Of a DNA stretch of 64,000 nucleotides, positions 8,452-17,684 are shown one piece after another. The first letter of the stretch is position 1. Every line of letters begins with the position of its first letter. This DNA is from Ruminobacter sp. (GTDB lineage: Bacteria; Pseudomonadota; Gammaproteobacteria; Enterobacterales; Succinivibrionaceae): contig JAGAYS010000044.1 in assembly GCA_017940385.1 (NCBI GenBank), forward strand, positions 1-64,000, in the 5' to 3' direction. The translations under genes were made by a program, and so were the position numbers. The notes below the pieces were generated by a model, which had not been told where the DNA came from, did no database searches, and saw nothing but the letters and a program-made list of their open reading frames with translations.

Positions 8452-9762
8452 CTATCTAACCAGGCCTGAATTAACGGCCTTCAGATCATCCTCTGTAAGA
8501 AGACCTGAAGTATATCTCAGATTCAGCCAGCTCAGAATGTACGTATATCTGGCACTTGCAAGATTACTTTTGGCGTTATAAAGATTTTCAGTTGCATCCA
8601 GAACATCAACAATTGTTCTTGTACCCACATCATACCCTGCTTCGGTAGCATCAAGAGCACTCTGAGCTGAAACAACGGTCTGAGCATAAGCCCTGACGGT
8701 TCCGATGGCAGCATTGATGTTATTGTACTGATTATACAGAGAGGTCTGCACTGAACGATGAGCGTTTTCAAGGCTTTCACCTGCAGCAACATAATTGAGT
8801 TTAGCCTGCTCAACCCTGCTGGACACAGCACCGCCACTGTATAAAGGCATGTTAAAACTCAGTCCGACCACACCACTGTTGACAGTACCGTCTTCCTTGC
8901 CAATGGTATTCTTCTTGTAATCGGTATACTCTGATCCCAACTGACCGTAAAGATCCAGTGTCGGTTCATGACCGGTCTGAGCAAGACTTATCTGATCCTT
9001 TGCAATTTCCTTCTCAAGCATCTTAGCCTGCAGATTGATGTTATTCTCTTCTGCAGTCTTCAGCCATGATGAGGAGTTTCCGTTAACCCCTGGAGTAGAA
9101 AATCTTGAAACATCCAGTTTGGAAAGATTTCTGTGTTCCATGCCGGTAAGCTGACGCAGGTTTTCATACTTGTTGGACAGATTGTTTTCGGCAATAATCA
9201 CCTGAGCAGAAGCAAGGTCGTAAGCGGCCTTAGCTTCCTGAACGTCAGTATTGGCAATTAAACCGACGGAATATTTCTGATTTGATTCATCATAATGACG
9301 CTTGAGCGCATCCATGTCGGCTTTTTTAAATTCCAGCATGTCCTGAGCCTCGAGCACCCCGAAATAAGCTTCTGCCGTTCTGAGAATAAGCCCCTGAAGG
9401 CTGTCGTTATATGTCAAATCCATTACGGTAGCCTGTTTCTGCGCAATGGAACTGTTAATGTGATTTGAATGTCTCCAAATTGCCTGCTGCAGTGAAACAT
9501 TACCTCCGGCAACAAAAGCCGTACCGGTGTCATTCTTGTTTGTCTTCTGGTAATGCGCGTCACCTGACAGGTTAATCTGAGGCAACATTGCCGCATCAAC
9601 CTCATTGATTGCCTCACGTGCCGCATCCCTCTGTGCCTTAACCTGAAGAACAACCGGATCCTTAACAAGAGCCACACCGTATACGTCCATGAGATCATCC
9701 GCACATGCGGCACCTGATAATACTGAAGCTAATACTGCGGAGCACACTAATGATAAGCGCAT
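8452..9762 (-). CDS. tolC: Outer membrane efflux channel TolC
   Basis: A 436-residue outer membrane factor that forms the exit duct for tripartite drug efflux pumps and type I secretion. A signal peptide (MRLSLVCSAVLASVLSGAACA, then DDLMDVYG) is followed by two repeated OEP domains of long helices and short strands. Family segments include LMDVYGVALVKDPVV, the GLIANTDVQEAKAAYD helix and its second-repeat partner GYDVGTRTIVDVLDATENLY, and the LYSGGAVSSRVEQA loop. I chose the ATG at 9762 because GGGGGA lies six bases before it and it gives a clean signal peptide; a TTG at 9789 is an upstream alternative. As in E. coli it lies near the nudF-cpdA-yqiA-parE group, but here all are on the same strand. 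Confidence 0.95.
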   Translation of the reverse strand: MRLSLVCSAVLASVLSGAACADDLMDVYGVALVKDPVVLQVKAQRDAAREAINEVDAAMLPQINLSGDAHYQKTNKNDTGTAFVAGGNVSLQQAIWRHSNHINSSIAQKQATVMDLTYNDSLQGLILRTAEAYFGVLEAQDMLEFKKADMDALKRHYDESNQKYSVGLIANTDVQEAKAAYDLASAQVIIAENNLSNKYENLRQLTGMEHRNLSKLDVSRFSTPGVNGNSSSWLKTAEENNINLQAKMLEKEIAKDQISLAQTGHEPTLDLYGQLGSEYTDYKKNTIGKEDGTVNSGVVGLSFNMPLYSGGAVSSRVEQAKLNYVAAGESLENAHRSVQTSLYNQYNNINAAIGTVRAYAQTVVSAQSALDATEAGYDVGTRTIVDVLDATENLYNAKSNLASARYTYILSWLNLRYTSGLLTEDDLKAVNSGLVR

Positions 9763-10025
9763 GACTTTCCCCCAAAAATCTGTAATCAATCCTCTGCCAT
9801 TATACTAGAAACGCTGAAATGAAACATGTTTTTATAGTATCAATTTCCGCATATCCGTCGGCAATTTCATATTTTTGATTATTACGCCGGGGATAACTGA
9901 TATCACCGGCCGACGATGCACTGCATATTATACATACATTCATGTAAGTTTGTATATAATTATGCCCGACTGCATCCAGACTCCCGTGACATGTCATGGG
10001 AGTGCGGCATGTTTCAAAAAGGATT

Positions 10026-10934
10026 TTAAGAACGAGGGTGTGTTTTCTCGTAGATTTTGTGCATTCTGCTCTTGGCTACATGAGTATATATCTCGGTAGT
10101 AGTCATCGAAGAATGTCCCAGAAGCTCCTGAATGGATTTTAAATCCGCACCGTTATCCAGAAGCTCGGTTGCAAAGGCATGTCTCAACGTGTGAGCCGAA
10201 ACGTTTCTCACTATTCCGACCTTTCTGACGAGTTTCTTAATATGCAGAAACAGGTACTGTCTGGTAAAAACCCGACCTGTTTTGGGATTGATAAAAATCA
10301 GAGTTCCACGGTATTCGGGAATCTTTTTCTCTGCCATCAGCTCCCGAAGTTTCAATGTATAAAGATTTAGAACCCGAATCTGTTCGTCGGACACAGGAAC
10401 CTGACGTTCCTTACTGCCTTTCCCTTTGATTTTAAGAAACTGGCTTTCATAATTTATCATATCGTACGACAGATTCATGACTTCGCTGGAACGAAGGCCG
10501 GAACCGTAAATAAACAGCAGAATGCATTTATCCCTAAGTTCATCCAGAGTCTCCTCCCCCAGTTCATGAATCATCTTCATTACTTCCTGATGGGATATCA
10601 CCTTGGGAATTCTCTGTCCGAGTTTCGGAGTTGACACGTTCTCCAACGGATTATCACTCCTCAGTCCTTCAACCCTCAGAAACTTCATGAATGAACGCAC
10701 GGCATTGATGGATATTACGGTAGTGGTTTCCTTATGTTTCAGTTCATCAACCGCGTAGGCAAGAAAAGCCTCAAAATCATCGACGGTAAAATCTGCGAAA
10801 GTTACATTTCTGCAGGACAGAAACTGCAGAAACTTCTTAAGCTGGTACACATAGGTATTCATGGTGGCGTCAGACAGGCCGAGTTCACCTCTGACATACG
10901 ATTCATAATTATCCAGAATCTGATCAACCGTCAT
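10026..10934 (-). CDS. xerD: Site-specific tyrosine recombinase XerD
   Basis: A 302-residue tyrosine recombinase that resolves chromosome dimers at dif together with XerC. The N-terminal SAM-like DNA-binding domain covers residues 5-90 and the catalytic domain 110-300. All catalytic residues are in place: Arg148 (GSGLRSSE), Lys172 (KGKGSKER), His248 and Arg251 (HTLRHAFAT), His274 (LLGHSSM) and the nucleophile Tyr283 (EIYTH). The C-terminal HPRS resembles the HPRA end of E. coli XerD rather than XerC, which is why I call XerD. ATG preceded by GGGGGA four bases away. It lies between parE and tolC with 134 and 263 bases of non-coding DNA on either side. Confidence 0.92.
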   Translation of the reverse strand: MTVDQILDNYESYVRGELGLSDATMNTYVYQLKKFLQFLSCRNVTFADFTVDDFEAFLAYAVDELKHKETTTVISINAVRSFMKFLRVEGLRSDNPLENVSTPKLGQRIPKVISHQEVMKMIHELGEETLDELRDKCILLFIYGSGLRSSEVMNLSYDMINYESQFLKIKGKGSKERQVPVSDEQIRVLNLYTLKLRELMAEKKIPEYRGTLIFINPKTGRVFTRQYLFLHIKKLVRKVGIVRNVSAHTLRHAFATELLDNGADLKSIQELLGHSSMTTTEIYTHVAKSRMHKIYEKTHPRS

Positions 10935-11068
10935 AAATTCCCCCGGGATTCAGTTTAAGTACATAACTGCGGACAGTCCGCTGCCTTACGCAGGCAGAAC
11001 ATCCACGTTCATACTAAAAGTATATATCCGACAGTGTAAATATGACAGAACGGGCTCGCAAAAATGAA

Positions 11069-12985
11069 TTAATCTTCAACATCGGCAAGATAGCCTTTTG
11101 TTGCCAGCCATTCCCTTCTGTCCGCCTCCCTCTTGTTTTTCTTTGAAAGCAGCATATCCATGATGCTGAACACGTTCTTTTCATTTGTTTCATCAAGGGT
11201 GAGTCTTACAAGACGTCTCGTCGCCGGAGCCATGGTCGTTTCCTTCAGCTGAGCCGGATTCATTTCCCCCAGACCTTTGAATCGGGTAACCTCTATATTA
11301 CCCTTGCGTTTTGCACTTAACTTCTTGATAAGGCTCTCTTTTTCCTCCTCATCAAGCACGTAATAACTCTCAGTCCCCTGCACAACTCTGAACAAAGGAG
11401 GCATGGCCACGTATAAATGCCCCTCCTCTATCACCTTCGGAAAATGTCTTGCAAACAGAGCACAAATAAGCGTACCTATATGCAGACCGTCAGAATCGGC
11501 ATCAGCCAGAATACAAATTTTGTCGTATCTTAATCCGCTTAAATCATTGGAAGAAGGATCCAGACCAATAGCCACCGATATGTCCTGTATCGTGTCGGAT
11601 TCAAATATTCTTGCAGTTTCCACGTCCCATGTATTGAGAATCTTGCCTCGAAGCGGAAGAACCGCCTGATATTCCCTGTCCCTTGCACTGTTTGCAGATC
11701 CGCCGGCAGAATCACCTTCCACCAGGAAAAGCTCTCCCCTTGAAGGATCCGTACTGGTACAGTCCTTAAGTTTTCCCGGAAGAGTCGGACCTCCGACAAC
11801 TTTCTTTCTGTTAACGGTCTTGGAAGTCTTGGTTCTGGCTGAAGCTCGGGCAATACAGATTTCGGCAATGGCGTTTGCCGCTTCTATATTGGCATTAAGC
11901 CACAGTGTAAAGCTGTCCTTTACGGCATTTACAACCAATGAGGCACATTCCCTGTTTGAAAGTTTTTCCTTTGTCTGGCCTGCGAACTGGGGCTCAGGAA
12001 TCTTTACCGACAGGACAAAGGAAATGTTATCCCATGTATCATCGATTGTAAGGGTAACGTTCTTAGGCAACATATTATGTATGTCGCAGAATTCCTTTAG
12101 GGCACTGTTAACCGCCTGTCTCAGACCGTTAACATGCGTTCCGCCAAGCGGCGTCGGAATCAGGTTAACATATGACTCGGCAACCGTTCCGGATGATTCA
12201 CTCATCCACACAAAGGCCCAGTCAACAATGGAATCTTCAAGCTGCATGTGTCCGGCAAACGGTTCAGGTGAAGGAACATAGGCACATTCACCCAGCGCAG
12301 TAACCAGATACTCCTTCAAATCCCCCTTAAAGCACCAGCAGTATTTTTCATTTGTAATCTCATTGAAGAAGGTTATTGTAAGTCCGGGGCACAAAACAGC
12401 CTTTGCCTTAAGCAGGGCTATCATTGAACTTACCCTGAAGTTGCTTCTTTCAAAATAGGAAGCATTTGGCTTAAAACGGATTTTGGTTCCTGTATTGCGT
12501 TTTCCGACCTCACCGATCACATGAAGATCCTCGACCTTGTTGCCGTCGGCGTAGCCTATCTTATATACCTTTCCGTCGCGCTTTATCTCTGCTTCAAGCT
12601 TTTCTGAAAGTGCATTAACCACACTGACGCCGACACCGTGAAGGCCGCCGGAAAACGAGTAGTTACGATTTGAGAACTTTCCGCCGGCATGAAGTTTTCC
12701 GAATATCAGTTCCACGGCAGGAACCTTCTCCTGAGAATGAATGTCAACAGGCATGCCTCGTCCGTTATCGGCCACCTCAAGAGACTGATCCTGATAAAGA
12801 ACAACGTCAATTTTGGTAGCATAACCGGCAAGAGCCTCATCCACGCTGTTATCAATAACCTCCATGCCCAGGTGATTTGGAGAAGATGTGTCCGTATACA
12901 TTCCCGGACGTCTGCGGACAGGATCCAGACCTTCAAGCACCTCAATCGAATCGCCGTTATATTCATCTAAAACATCTGTGGACAT
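11069..12985 (-). CDS. parE: DNA topoisomerase IV subunit B
   Basis: A 638-residue ATPase subunit of topoisomerase IV, which decatenates daughter chromosomes. The GHKL ATPase domain has DPVRRRPGMYTDTSSPNHL (the PGMYTDT form is ParE-like), DNSVDEALAGYA, DNGRGMP and GGLHGVGVSVVNALS. The TOPRIM part has VEGDSAGGSA, PLRGKILNTW and DADSDGLHI, and the C-terminal end FKGLGEMNPAQLKETTM is conserved. The ATG at 12985 is chosen because AGGTGA lies five bases upstream; a GTG nine bases earlier is possible. The length is the short ParE length, without the GyrB insertion. parC does not follow; xerD does. Two hairpins separate it from yqiA, so it should have its own promoter. Confidence 0.95.
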   Translation of the reverse strand: MSTDVLDEYNGDSIEVLEGLDPVRRRPGMYTDTSSPNHLGMEVIDNSVDEALAGYATKIDVVLYQDQSLEVADNGRGMPVDIHSQEKVPAVELIFGKLHAGGKFSNRNYSFSGGLHGVGVSVVNALSEKLEAEIKRDGKVYKIGYADGNKVEDLHVIGEVGKRNTGTKIRFKPNASYFERSNFRVSSMIALLKAKAVLCPGLTITFFNEITNEKYCWCFKGDLKEYLVTALGECAYVPSPEPFAGHMQLEDSIVDWAFVWMSESSGTVAESYVNLIPTPLGGTHVNGLRQAVNSALKEFCDIHNMLPKNVTLTIDDTWDNISFVLSVKIPEPQFAGQTKEKLSNRECASLVVNAVKDSFTLWLNANIEAANAIAEICIARASARTKTSKTVNRKKVVGGPTLPGKLKDCTSTDPSRGELFLVEGDSAGGSANSARDREYQAVLPLRGKILNTWDVETARIFESDTIQDISVAIGLDPSSNDLSGLRYDKICILADADSDGLHIGTLICALFARHFPKVIEEGHLYVAMPPLFRVVQGTESYYVLDEEEKESLIKKLSAKRKGNIEVTRFKGLGEMNPAQLKETTMAPATRRLVRLTLDETNEKNVFSIMDMLLSKKNKREADRREWLATKGYLADVED

Positions 12986-13140
12986 TACTATCACCTGAAA
13001 TAAAAATGGTTTACCGATAATTCTGCTGTTTATGCCTAACGAACGCTTTTATACTGAATCGGTCAGCAGGCTGCGCATGCAGCGTGGCATTAAATACAAT
13101 TTTTACTGGAACACGACCGCAGAAAAGCATTAAACAAAAG

Positions 13141-13214
13141 TCCGGCCGCGCCGGAAGTTATTATAACATACAGGTTTATTTGAAAGAAAAACGCCGTTAA
13201 ATAATTACCGGCGT
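13141..13214 (-). terminator. Tandem hairpins downstream of yqiA
   Basis: On the minus strand, ACGCCG and CGGCGT arms (13191-13214, with an inner TAA/TTA pairing) are followed directly by TTTTTCTTTC, a standard intrinsic terminator for yqiA. A second GC-rich hairpin (TCCGGC, loop, GCCGGA at 13141-13155) follows and is also trailed by a T-rich run. Together they separate the nudF/cpdA/yqiA group from parE. Confidence 0.75.
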
Positions 13215-13226
13215 CTTCTCATGGAA

Positions 13227-13814
13227 TCAGCTTCTTAAGAATCTGATGATTTCCGGAAGACAGAACTCATAGTGATCAAACTGATGACAGCCTCCGTCCT
13301 CAATATGCACAAGTGCAGATCTTCCCAGCAGGACACTGGCATCAACGTAATCCAAAACTTCATCCCCTCTCTGCAGATATACGGCAAGATTCTGTGGATT
13401 AATTTCATAGGATTCCGCAATTTTTCTCGCATCGGCGACATGCTGCTCAGTAACCTCGAATTCATCACCGGTATACACGTTAATCTGTCTGCCCTTAACT
13501 GTTTCAAGATAATTCCATGGATACACGCACGGATTAATCAGTACGGCCTTAAGGTTATACTTTGCAGAAAGATACATTGACAAAAAACCACCCATGGAGC
13601 TGCCTATGAGACATACCCTTACCCCTTTGTCGAGATATTTCTCCACCAGCCCGCACATATCACTGAAAGCTTCAGCAGGAGTATTTGCCAGATCCATGGC
13701 ATCAAATGACAGATCTACCTCATAATCCCTGATGTAATCTCTTGTCATGGAAGCCTTTGCCGCCCTGGCGGAAGATTTGAAGCCATGTACATATAAAACT
13801 ACGGTGTCATTCAT
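13227..13814 (-). CDS. yqiA: YqiA-type esterase (alpha/beta hydrolase, UPF0227)
   Basis: A 195-residue alpha/beta hydrolase. The strand-turn VVLYVHGFKSSARAAKA near the N-terminus supplies the oxyanion region, the nucleophile elbow is GSSMGG (around residues 71-76), and a late GGCHQFDHYE provides the catalytic His. INPCVYPWNYLE is typical of the YqiA family, whose E. coli member cleaves short acyl esters; the physiological substrate is unknown. It starts one base after the cpdA stop and so is very probably co-transcribed and coupled with it, as in E. coli (cpdA-yqiA-parE). Confidence 0.9.
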   Translation of the reverse strand: MNDTVVLYVHGFKSSARAAKASMTRDYIRDYEVDLSFDAMDLANTPAEAFSDMCGLVEKYLDKGVRVCLIGSSMGGFLSMYLSAKYNLKAVLINPCVYPWNYLETVKGRQINVYTGDEFEVTEQHVADARKIAESYEINPQNLAVYLQRGDEVLDYVDASVLLGRSALVHIEDGGCHQFDHYEFCLPEIIRFLRS

Positions 13815-13815
13815 T

Positions 13816-14652
13816 TTAGTACCCGCCTATTGCGAAATCAGGTCTGAACATTTCAAACGGAAGCCTGTATACATCCGTGGATATTCCACCATCAGGAGTA
13901 AATGTCAGATAACGCCATCCCGGCCCCCTGCTGTCCAGCCCGAAGTTAAAACTCAAAGGTTCAAACTGAATACTTGTTGACGGAGATGAAATAAATCTTA
14001 CACCATCTTTGACAAAATCCGTTTCCTGATGAACATGTCCGCATAAAACCAGCTTAACCTGAGGATAACCGCTGATCAGCGACAGAAGCTCCTCCTTATT
14101 TCTGAGCTCATGCTGATCAAGCCAGGCACTGTTCACCCTGTATGCATTATGATGCAGGCACACCACGGTATAAAGTTCAGGATGATTGTCAAGACACTGT
14201 CTCAGATAATTAAGTTCTTCCGGTGTAATCCAACCGAATGGTGCGTTGTACACCTGAGTGTTAAGCAGAACAAACTGTCATTTACCCACAATTACATTTT
14301 TTGCAGCACTTATGCCGACGGTTGGAAATACGCGGGCCATCTTTGGTCCGTCGTCATGATTTCCCGGCAACCAGAAAACAGGCTGACTGAATGATGCGTG
14401 CATCATTTTGGCAAAATTAATATAGGACTGCTCGGAGTAATCCTGAGCGATGTCCCCGGTAGTGATGATTAGGTCAAATTTTCTGTTTTGTCTGAGCACG
14501 GCATCAATTACGGCCTGAAGACTCTGGGCCGTATTAACACCTAGAAAACCTGTATTCTGATCAGCGAATAAATGCGTATCAGTAAGCTGAAGAATACTGA
14601 ATGCTCCGTCAGCTCTGGCCGGCTTTACATATTCTTTATCAAAATCTTGCAC
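13816..14652 (-). pseudogene. cpdA: cpdA, 3',5'-cyclic AMP phosphodiesterase interrupted by an in-frame TGA
   Basis: Two pieces in one frame align end to end with the 275-residue E. coli CpdA, a cytoplasmic metallophosphoesterase that hydrolyses cAMP. The first part (14652 to 14281) has LQLTDTHLFA, TTGDIAQD and LPGNHD; the second has LHHNAYRV, SWLDQHELRN and LCGHVHQE, so all metal-ligand motifs survive. Between them a TGA (14278-14280, minus) sits where E. coli CpdA has Trp (IGEQWQILLL versus VGK-stop-QFVLLN). No bases are missing or added. The gene is therefore disrupted by one TGG-to-TGA change, read through at UGA-C, or a sequencing error. GTG start at 14652. Upstream neighbour yqiB of E. 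coli is missing; yqiA follows after one base. Confidence 0.85.
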
Positions 14653-15089
14653 TGATAATCAAATCCTATTTTGCTTGTCTGTAGTCACGGATAAAAACCC
14701 GCTAATCATTCAGACCAACGCATTAACGGAAATTTCAAAAGTTTCTGTAACAGTGGGAATTTCAATATCCCCGGCTTTAAGCCGAGAACCGCTGTTCAGA
14801 TGCACACCATCTCCGTAACCGTATGTTCCCCGCAAAAACATTTCCACTTCAGATTCCCGCGTGTACCAAAATCTTTTCCGAACAGTTTCGGAAAAAAGAG
14901 ACTCCGGAATTCCAAAGCCATAATCAGTTGTTCAGCTATCGACGTACTGCAAATGACAAATTAGTGACCCAGTTCTTTTGAGCGGTCAAAAATAATTTTA
15001 TATATATTTATAATAAAAAACGTAAAAATCAATCAAATAAATCAAAAATGTATTTTTGATTTTATAATTTTTGAACAATCACACACTTA
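14653..15089. other. Intergenic region between nudF and cpdA
   Basis: No gene is seen in these 437 bases. An AT-rich perfect hairpin (AAATCAAAAAT, GT, ATTTTTGATTT at 15039-15062) just past the nudF stop could act as its terminator. A second perfect hairpin (TTTTCCGAA, CAGT, TTCGGAAAA) is at 14874-14895, of unknown purpose. In E. coli, yqiB occupies this interval; nothing like it can be read here. Confidence 0.45.
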
Positions 15090-15731
15090 TCAAATTTTCT
15101 TTTCTGATAAGAATTTCCGCCTTATTTCATCCTTATGAAGAGCCAGATACTGAATCCCGACAATGACTATCGCATTGCAAAAATCTCCGTTATCAAGCAT
15201 CTTCATAACCTCAGGGAAAGGCACTGCCAAAACCCTGATATTCTCATGTTCCGACGCAAGTCCGTGCACACCGCGGGCTTGTGACGTATCAACCTTGCCG
15301 ATGTACAGATCTATGCTTTCAGTAGAACCGCCGGGGGTGGTAAAAAACCTGGTTGCGAACACGGCATCGGTACACTCCACTCCTGCCTCTTCCCTTACTT
15401 CTCTCAGTACGGTATTCAGAGTGTTGCTTCCATCCTTCTCGTCAACAATTCCCGCCACAACTTCCAACAGCCACGGATTCTGATCCTTTCTTATGGCCCC
15501 GGGACGAAACTGTTCTATAAGTATTACCTCATCCCTTACAGGATCATAAGGAACCAATGCAGCGGCATCACCTCTTTCAAAAATTTCACGGGACATGGGA
15601 CCAACGATCGTGCCATCGAAGCCCTCATAACTGACTGTATACAGGTCCATACCAAAAAAACCCTTATACAGTGATTTCTTCCCGTGTAACGTGTATTTCA
15701 AATGTTGCCGCCGCATCAATTTAACCTTCAT
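15090..15731 (-). CDS. nudF: ADP-ribose pyrophosphatase (Nudix hydrolase)
   Basis: A 213-residue Nudix hydrolase that splits ADP-ribose to AMP and ribose 5-phosphate. It aligns along its length with E. coli NudF: SLYKGFFGMDLY, MSREIFERGDAAALVPYDPVRDEVILIEQFR, ENPWLLEVVAG-like QNPWLLEVVAG, and FFTTPGGSTESIDLYIGKVD, HGLASEHENIRVLAV. The Nudix box is slightly unusual: GIVDEKD is followed by nine rather than seven residues before REVREEAGV, and the first conserved Glu is Asp. The helix REVREEAG with its metal-binding glutamates is intact. It belongs to the same neighbourhood as cpdA-yqiA-parE in E. coli, but here 437 non-coding bases lie between it and cpdA. Confidence 0.92.
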   Translation of the reverse strand: MKVKLMRRQHLKYTLHGKKSLYKGFFGMDLYTVSYEGFDGTIVGPMSREIFERGDAAALVPYDPVRDEVILIEQFRPGAIRKDQNPWLLEVVAGIVDEKDGSNTLNTVLREVREEAGVECTDAVFATRFFTTPGGSTESIDLYIGKVDTSQARGVHGLASEHENIRVLAVPFPEVMKMLDNGDFCNAIVIVGIQYLALHKDEIRRKFLSEKKI

Positions 15732-16295
15732 TTATCCGCACAAATGGCTTTGTACCATATTGCAAATCATACGATGTGCTGATTTTACATACAACCAAAC
15801 GAAAAAATTGTGAAAGAAACTGTTTTTATAACAAAAAGTCCGTGATTTACAGAAATAAACTGTCATTTCCGCCGGTATCAGTACATATAAAACGTTTAAA
15901 ATTTAATCTATTTAACATTTTTATCAAATATTTATTACATTCTATATACTTTATACGTCTCGTGCAAAGTCTGATTTACGTCATACGGGCAATTATTCAT
16001 CTTTTGACTATTTACTAAACAGTTCTTGATTCACCGACGTATCTTCTGCCAGAACTTATAAACACGTACCTGATTCAGCATTCACGTTATTGCATTCATT
16101 AATCAGGAATCTTACAAATTACGGCTACGCGCAGAAGTACAGGAAATCAAACCGGAATAGTTAAAATTCAGCTTACTACATATTTTTTCAAAGTAGAGTA
16201 AAATAGTGAGAGGAATTATTTATAAAAAAAAACGGCAACAACGCTGTGTGATTACGCAGCTCCGCCAAGCATTAACATAAAGGATATTAAACCAT
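15732..16295. promoter_or_regulatory. Divergent intergenic region nudF / dihydroorotase
   Basis: About 560 AT-rich bases with no convincing gene; an 80-codon plus-strand frame at 15776-16018 is Ile/Lys/Phe-rich and lacks a ribosome binding site. Near its right end a TAAAAT (16200) could be a -10 for the dihydroorotase gene, followed in the leader by a 7-bp stem (GCTGTGT, GATT, ACGCAGC around 16242-16260). Confidence 0.4.
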
Positions 16296-17642
16296 ATGTC
16301 TGCCACCCTGTTAAAAAACGCCACTTACATAAATGAAGGATGTACATGCAGAAGAGACATTCTTCTCAACAACGGACTTATTGAAAAAATTGATAACTGT
16401 ATTCCTGCCGATGACGGTTATGAAATCATTGACTGCAGCGATATGCTTGTCCTTCCGGGAGTTATTGATGATCAGGTTCACTTCAGAGACCCCGGGGCCG
16501 TACACAAGGCAACGATAGCCACCGAGTCGGTCGCTGCGGTACTCGGAGGAACGACGTCTTTCATGGACATGCCAAACAACACTCCTCCGGCCATAACCAT
16601 TGAAGACATTCAGGCAAAGAAAAATATAGCCGCCAGAAATTCATACGCGAACTACTCTTTTTACCTCGGAGCCACCGAAACAAACCTTGATGAAATCCGC
16701 AGAATCAACCCGCAGGAAATTTGCGGCGTAAAAATCTTCATGGGTTCATCAACAGGCAATCTTCTGGTTGATCAGGATGAAGCGCTCCGCAACATATTCA
16801 AAAACAGCCGCGTGCTCATTGCCACACATTGCGAAGACAACGCGCTGATTAACAGAAACATGGAGGAATTCAAGGCAAAATACGGTGAGGAAAACCTTAA
16901 ACCTTACATGCATCCTTTAATCAGAAATCATAAAGCATGCTACAAATCCAGTAAAAAAGCCGTGGATCTCGCACTGGAAACCGGAGCAAACCTTCATGTA
17001 CTCCACCTTTCCACAAAGGATGAAATAGAACTGTTCAGACCTTTCGCCTGTCAGCCGGTAAGGGACAGAAAAATTACCGCGGAAGTATGCGCACACCACA
17101 TGTTCTTTAACGATAAGGACTATGAACGCCTCGGCAATAGATTAAAATGCAATCCTGCCGTAAAAACCGAGGAAGACCGTCAGGCTCTCGTAAATGCGGT
17201 TGAACAGGGAATTATCTCAATTATCGCAACCGATCACGCACCACACACGATTGAAGAAAAGAATCAGCCTTTCAGCAAGGCTCCGTCAGGACTGCCGCTC
17301 ATCCAGTTCTCGTTGCTGGCCGTTCTTGATTTGGTTCATCGTGATGAACTTTCAATAGAGGCAGCGGTAACGGCACTGAGCCATAATCCGGCCGAAAGAT
17401 TCAACATTGACAGAAGAGGATATATCAGAGAAGGTTATTTTGCCGACATTGTCATCGTGAAAAAAAATGACTATACCGTGAAACCTGTTGACATTGCCTC
17501 AAAATGCAAATGGTCACCGTTTCTTGGACACACTTTCAGCCATAGGGTTATGCACACGTTCGTAAACGGTAACCATGTCGTAACAAACGGCATTTTCACC
17601 CCTAACAACATCTTCGGCAGAGATCTGCGTTTCAACCGATAG
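16296..17642 (+). CDS. pyrC: Dihydroorotase, class I type (amidohydrolase family)
   Basis: A 448-residue zinc amidohydrolase that cyclises N-carbamoylaspartate in pyrimidine synthesis. The family pattern is complete in order: PGVIDDQVHFRDPG (residues 54-67), GGTTSFMDMPNNTPP, the carboxylated-lysine region GVKIFMGSSTG (Lys146), IATHCEDN (His178), VLHLST (His237) and ATDHAPH (Asp313), ending in a small beta-sandwich. The first metal-site histidine of the usual HxH is Gln60, as I recall from Bacteroidetes-type dihydroorotases with DDQVHFR; the protein is closer to that group than to the E. coli PyrC. AAGGA lies about eleven bases before the ATG. It is a single gene followed by a terminator. A hydantoinase-like function is possible but less likely. 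Confidence 0.85.
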   Translation: MSATLLKNATYINEGCTCRRDILLNNGLIEKIDNCIPADDGYEIIDCSDMLVLPGVIDDQVHFRDPGAVHKATIATESVAAVLGGTTSFMDMPNNTPPAITIEDIQAKKNIAARNSYANYSFYLGATETNLDEIRRINPQEICGVKIFMGSSTGNLLVDQDEALRNIFKNSRVLIATHCEDNALINRNMEEFKAKYGEENLKPYMHPLIRNHKACYKSSKKAVDLALETGANLHVLHLSTKDEIELFRPFACQPVRDRKITAEVCAHHMFFNDKDYERLGNRLKCNPAVKTEEDRQALVNAVEQGIISIIATDHAPHTIEEKNQPFSKAPSGLPLIQFSLLAVLDLVHRDELSIEAAVTALSHNPAERFNIDRRGYIREGYFADIVIVKKNDYTVKPVDIASKCKWSPFLGHTFSHRVMHTFVNGNHVVTNGIFTPNNIFGRDLRFNR

Positions 17643-17649
17643 GACATAA

Positions 17650-17684
17650 AAACCGTAACCTAAAATTCCTGCAGGTTACGGTTT
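17650..17684 (+). terminator. Terminator of the dihydroorotase gene
   Basis: Perfect 12-bp arms AAACCGTAACCT and AGGTTACGGTTT with an 11-base loop, starting eight bases after the stop codon. Confidence 0.8.

Noticed and set aside
14278-14280. Recoding of UGA as tryptophan in the whole genome
   Set aside because: TGA is used as a normal stop by several intact genes here (rfaE2, the epimerase, tnpA, porD, porA, mccB), so an altered genetic code is not supported.
15776-16018. 80-codon plus-strand frame upstream of the dihydroorotase gene
   Set aside because: Ile/Lys/Phe-rich composition typical of random AT-rich DNA, no ribosome binding site and no motif.
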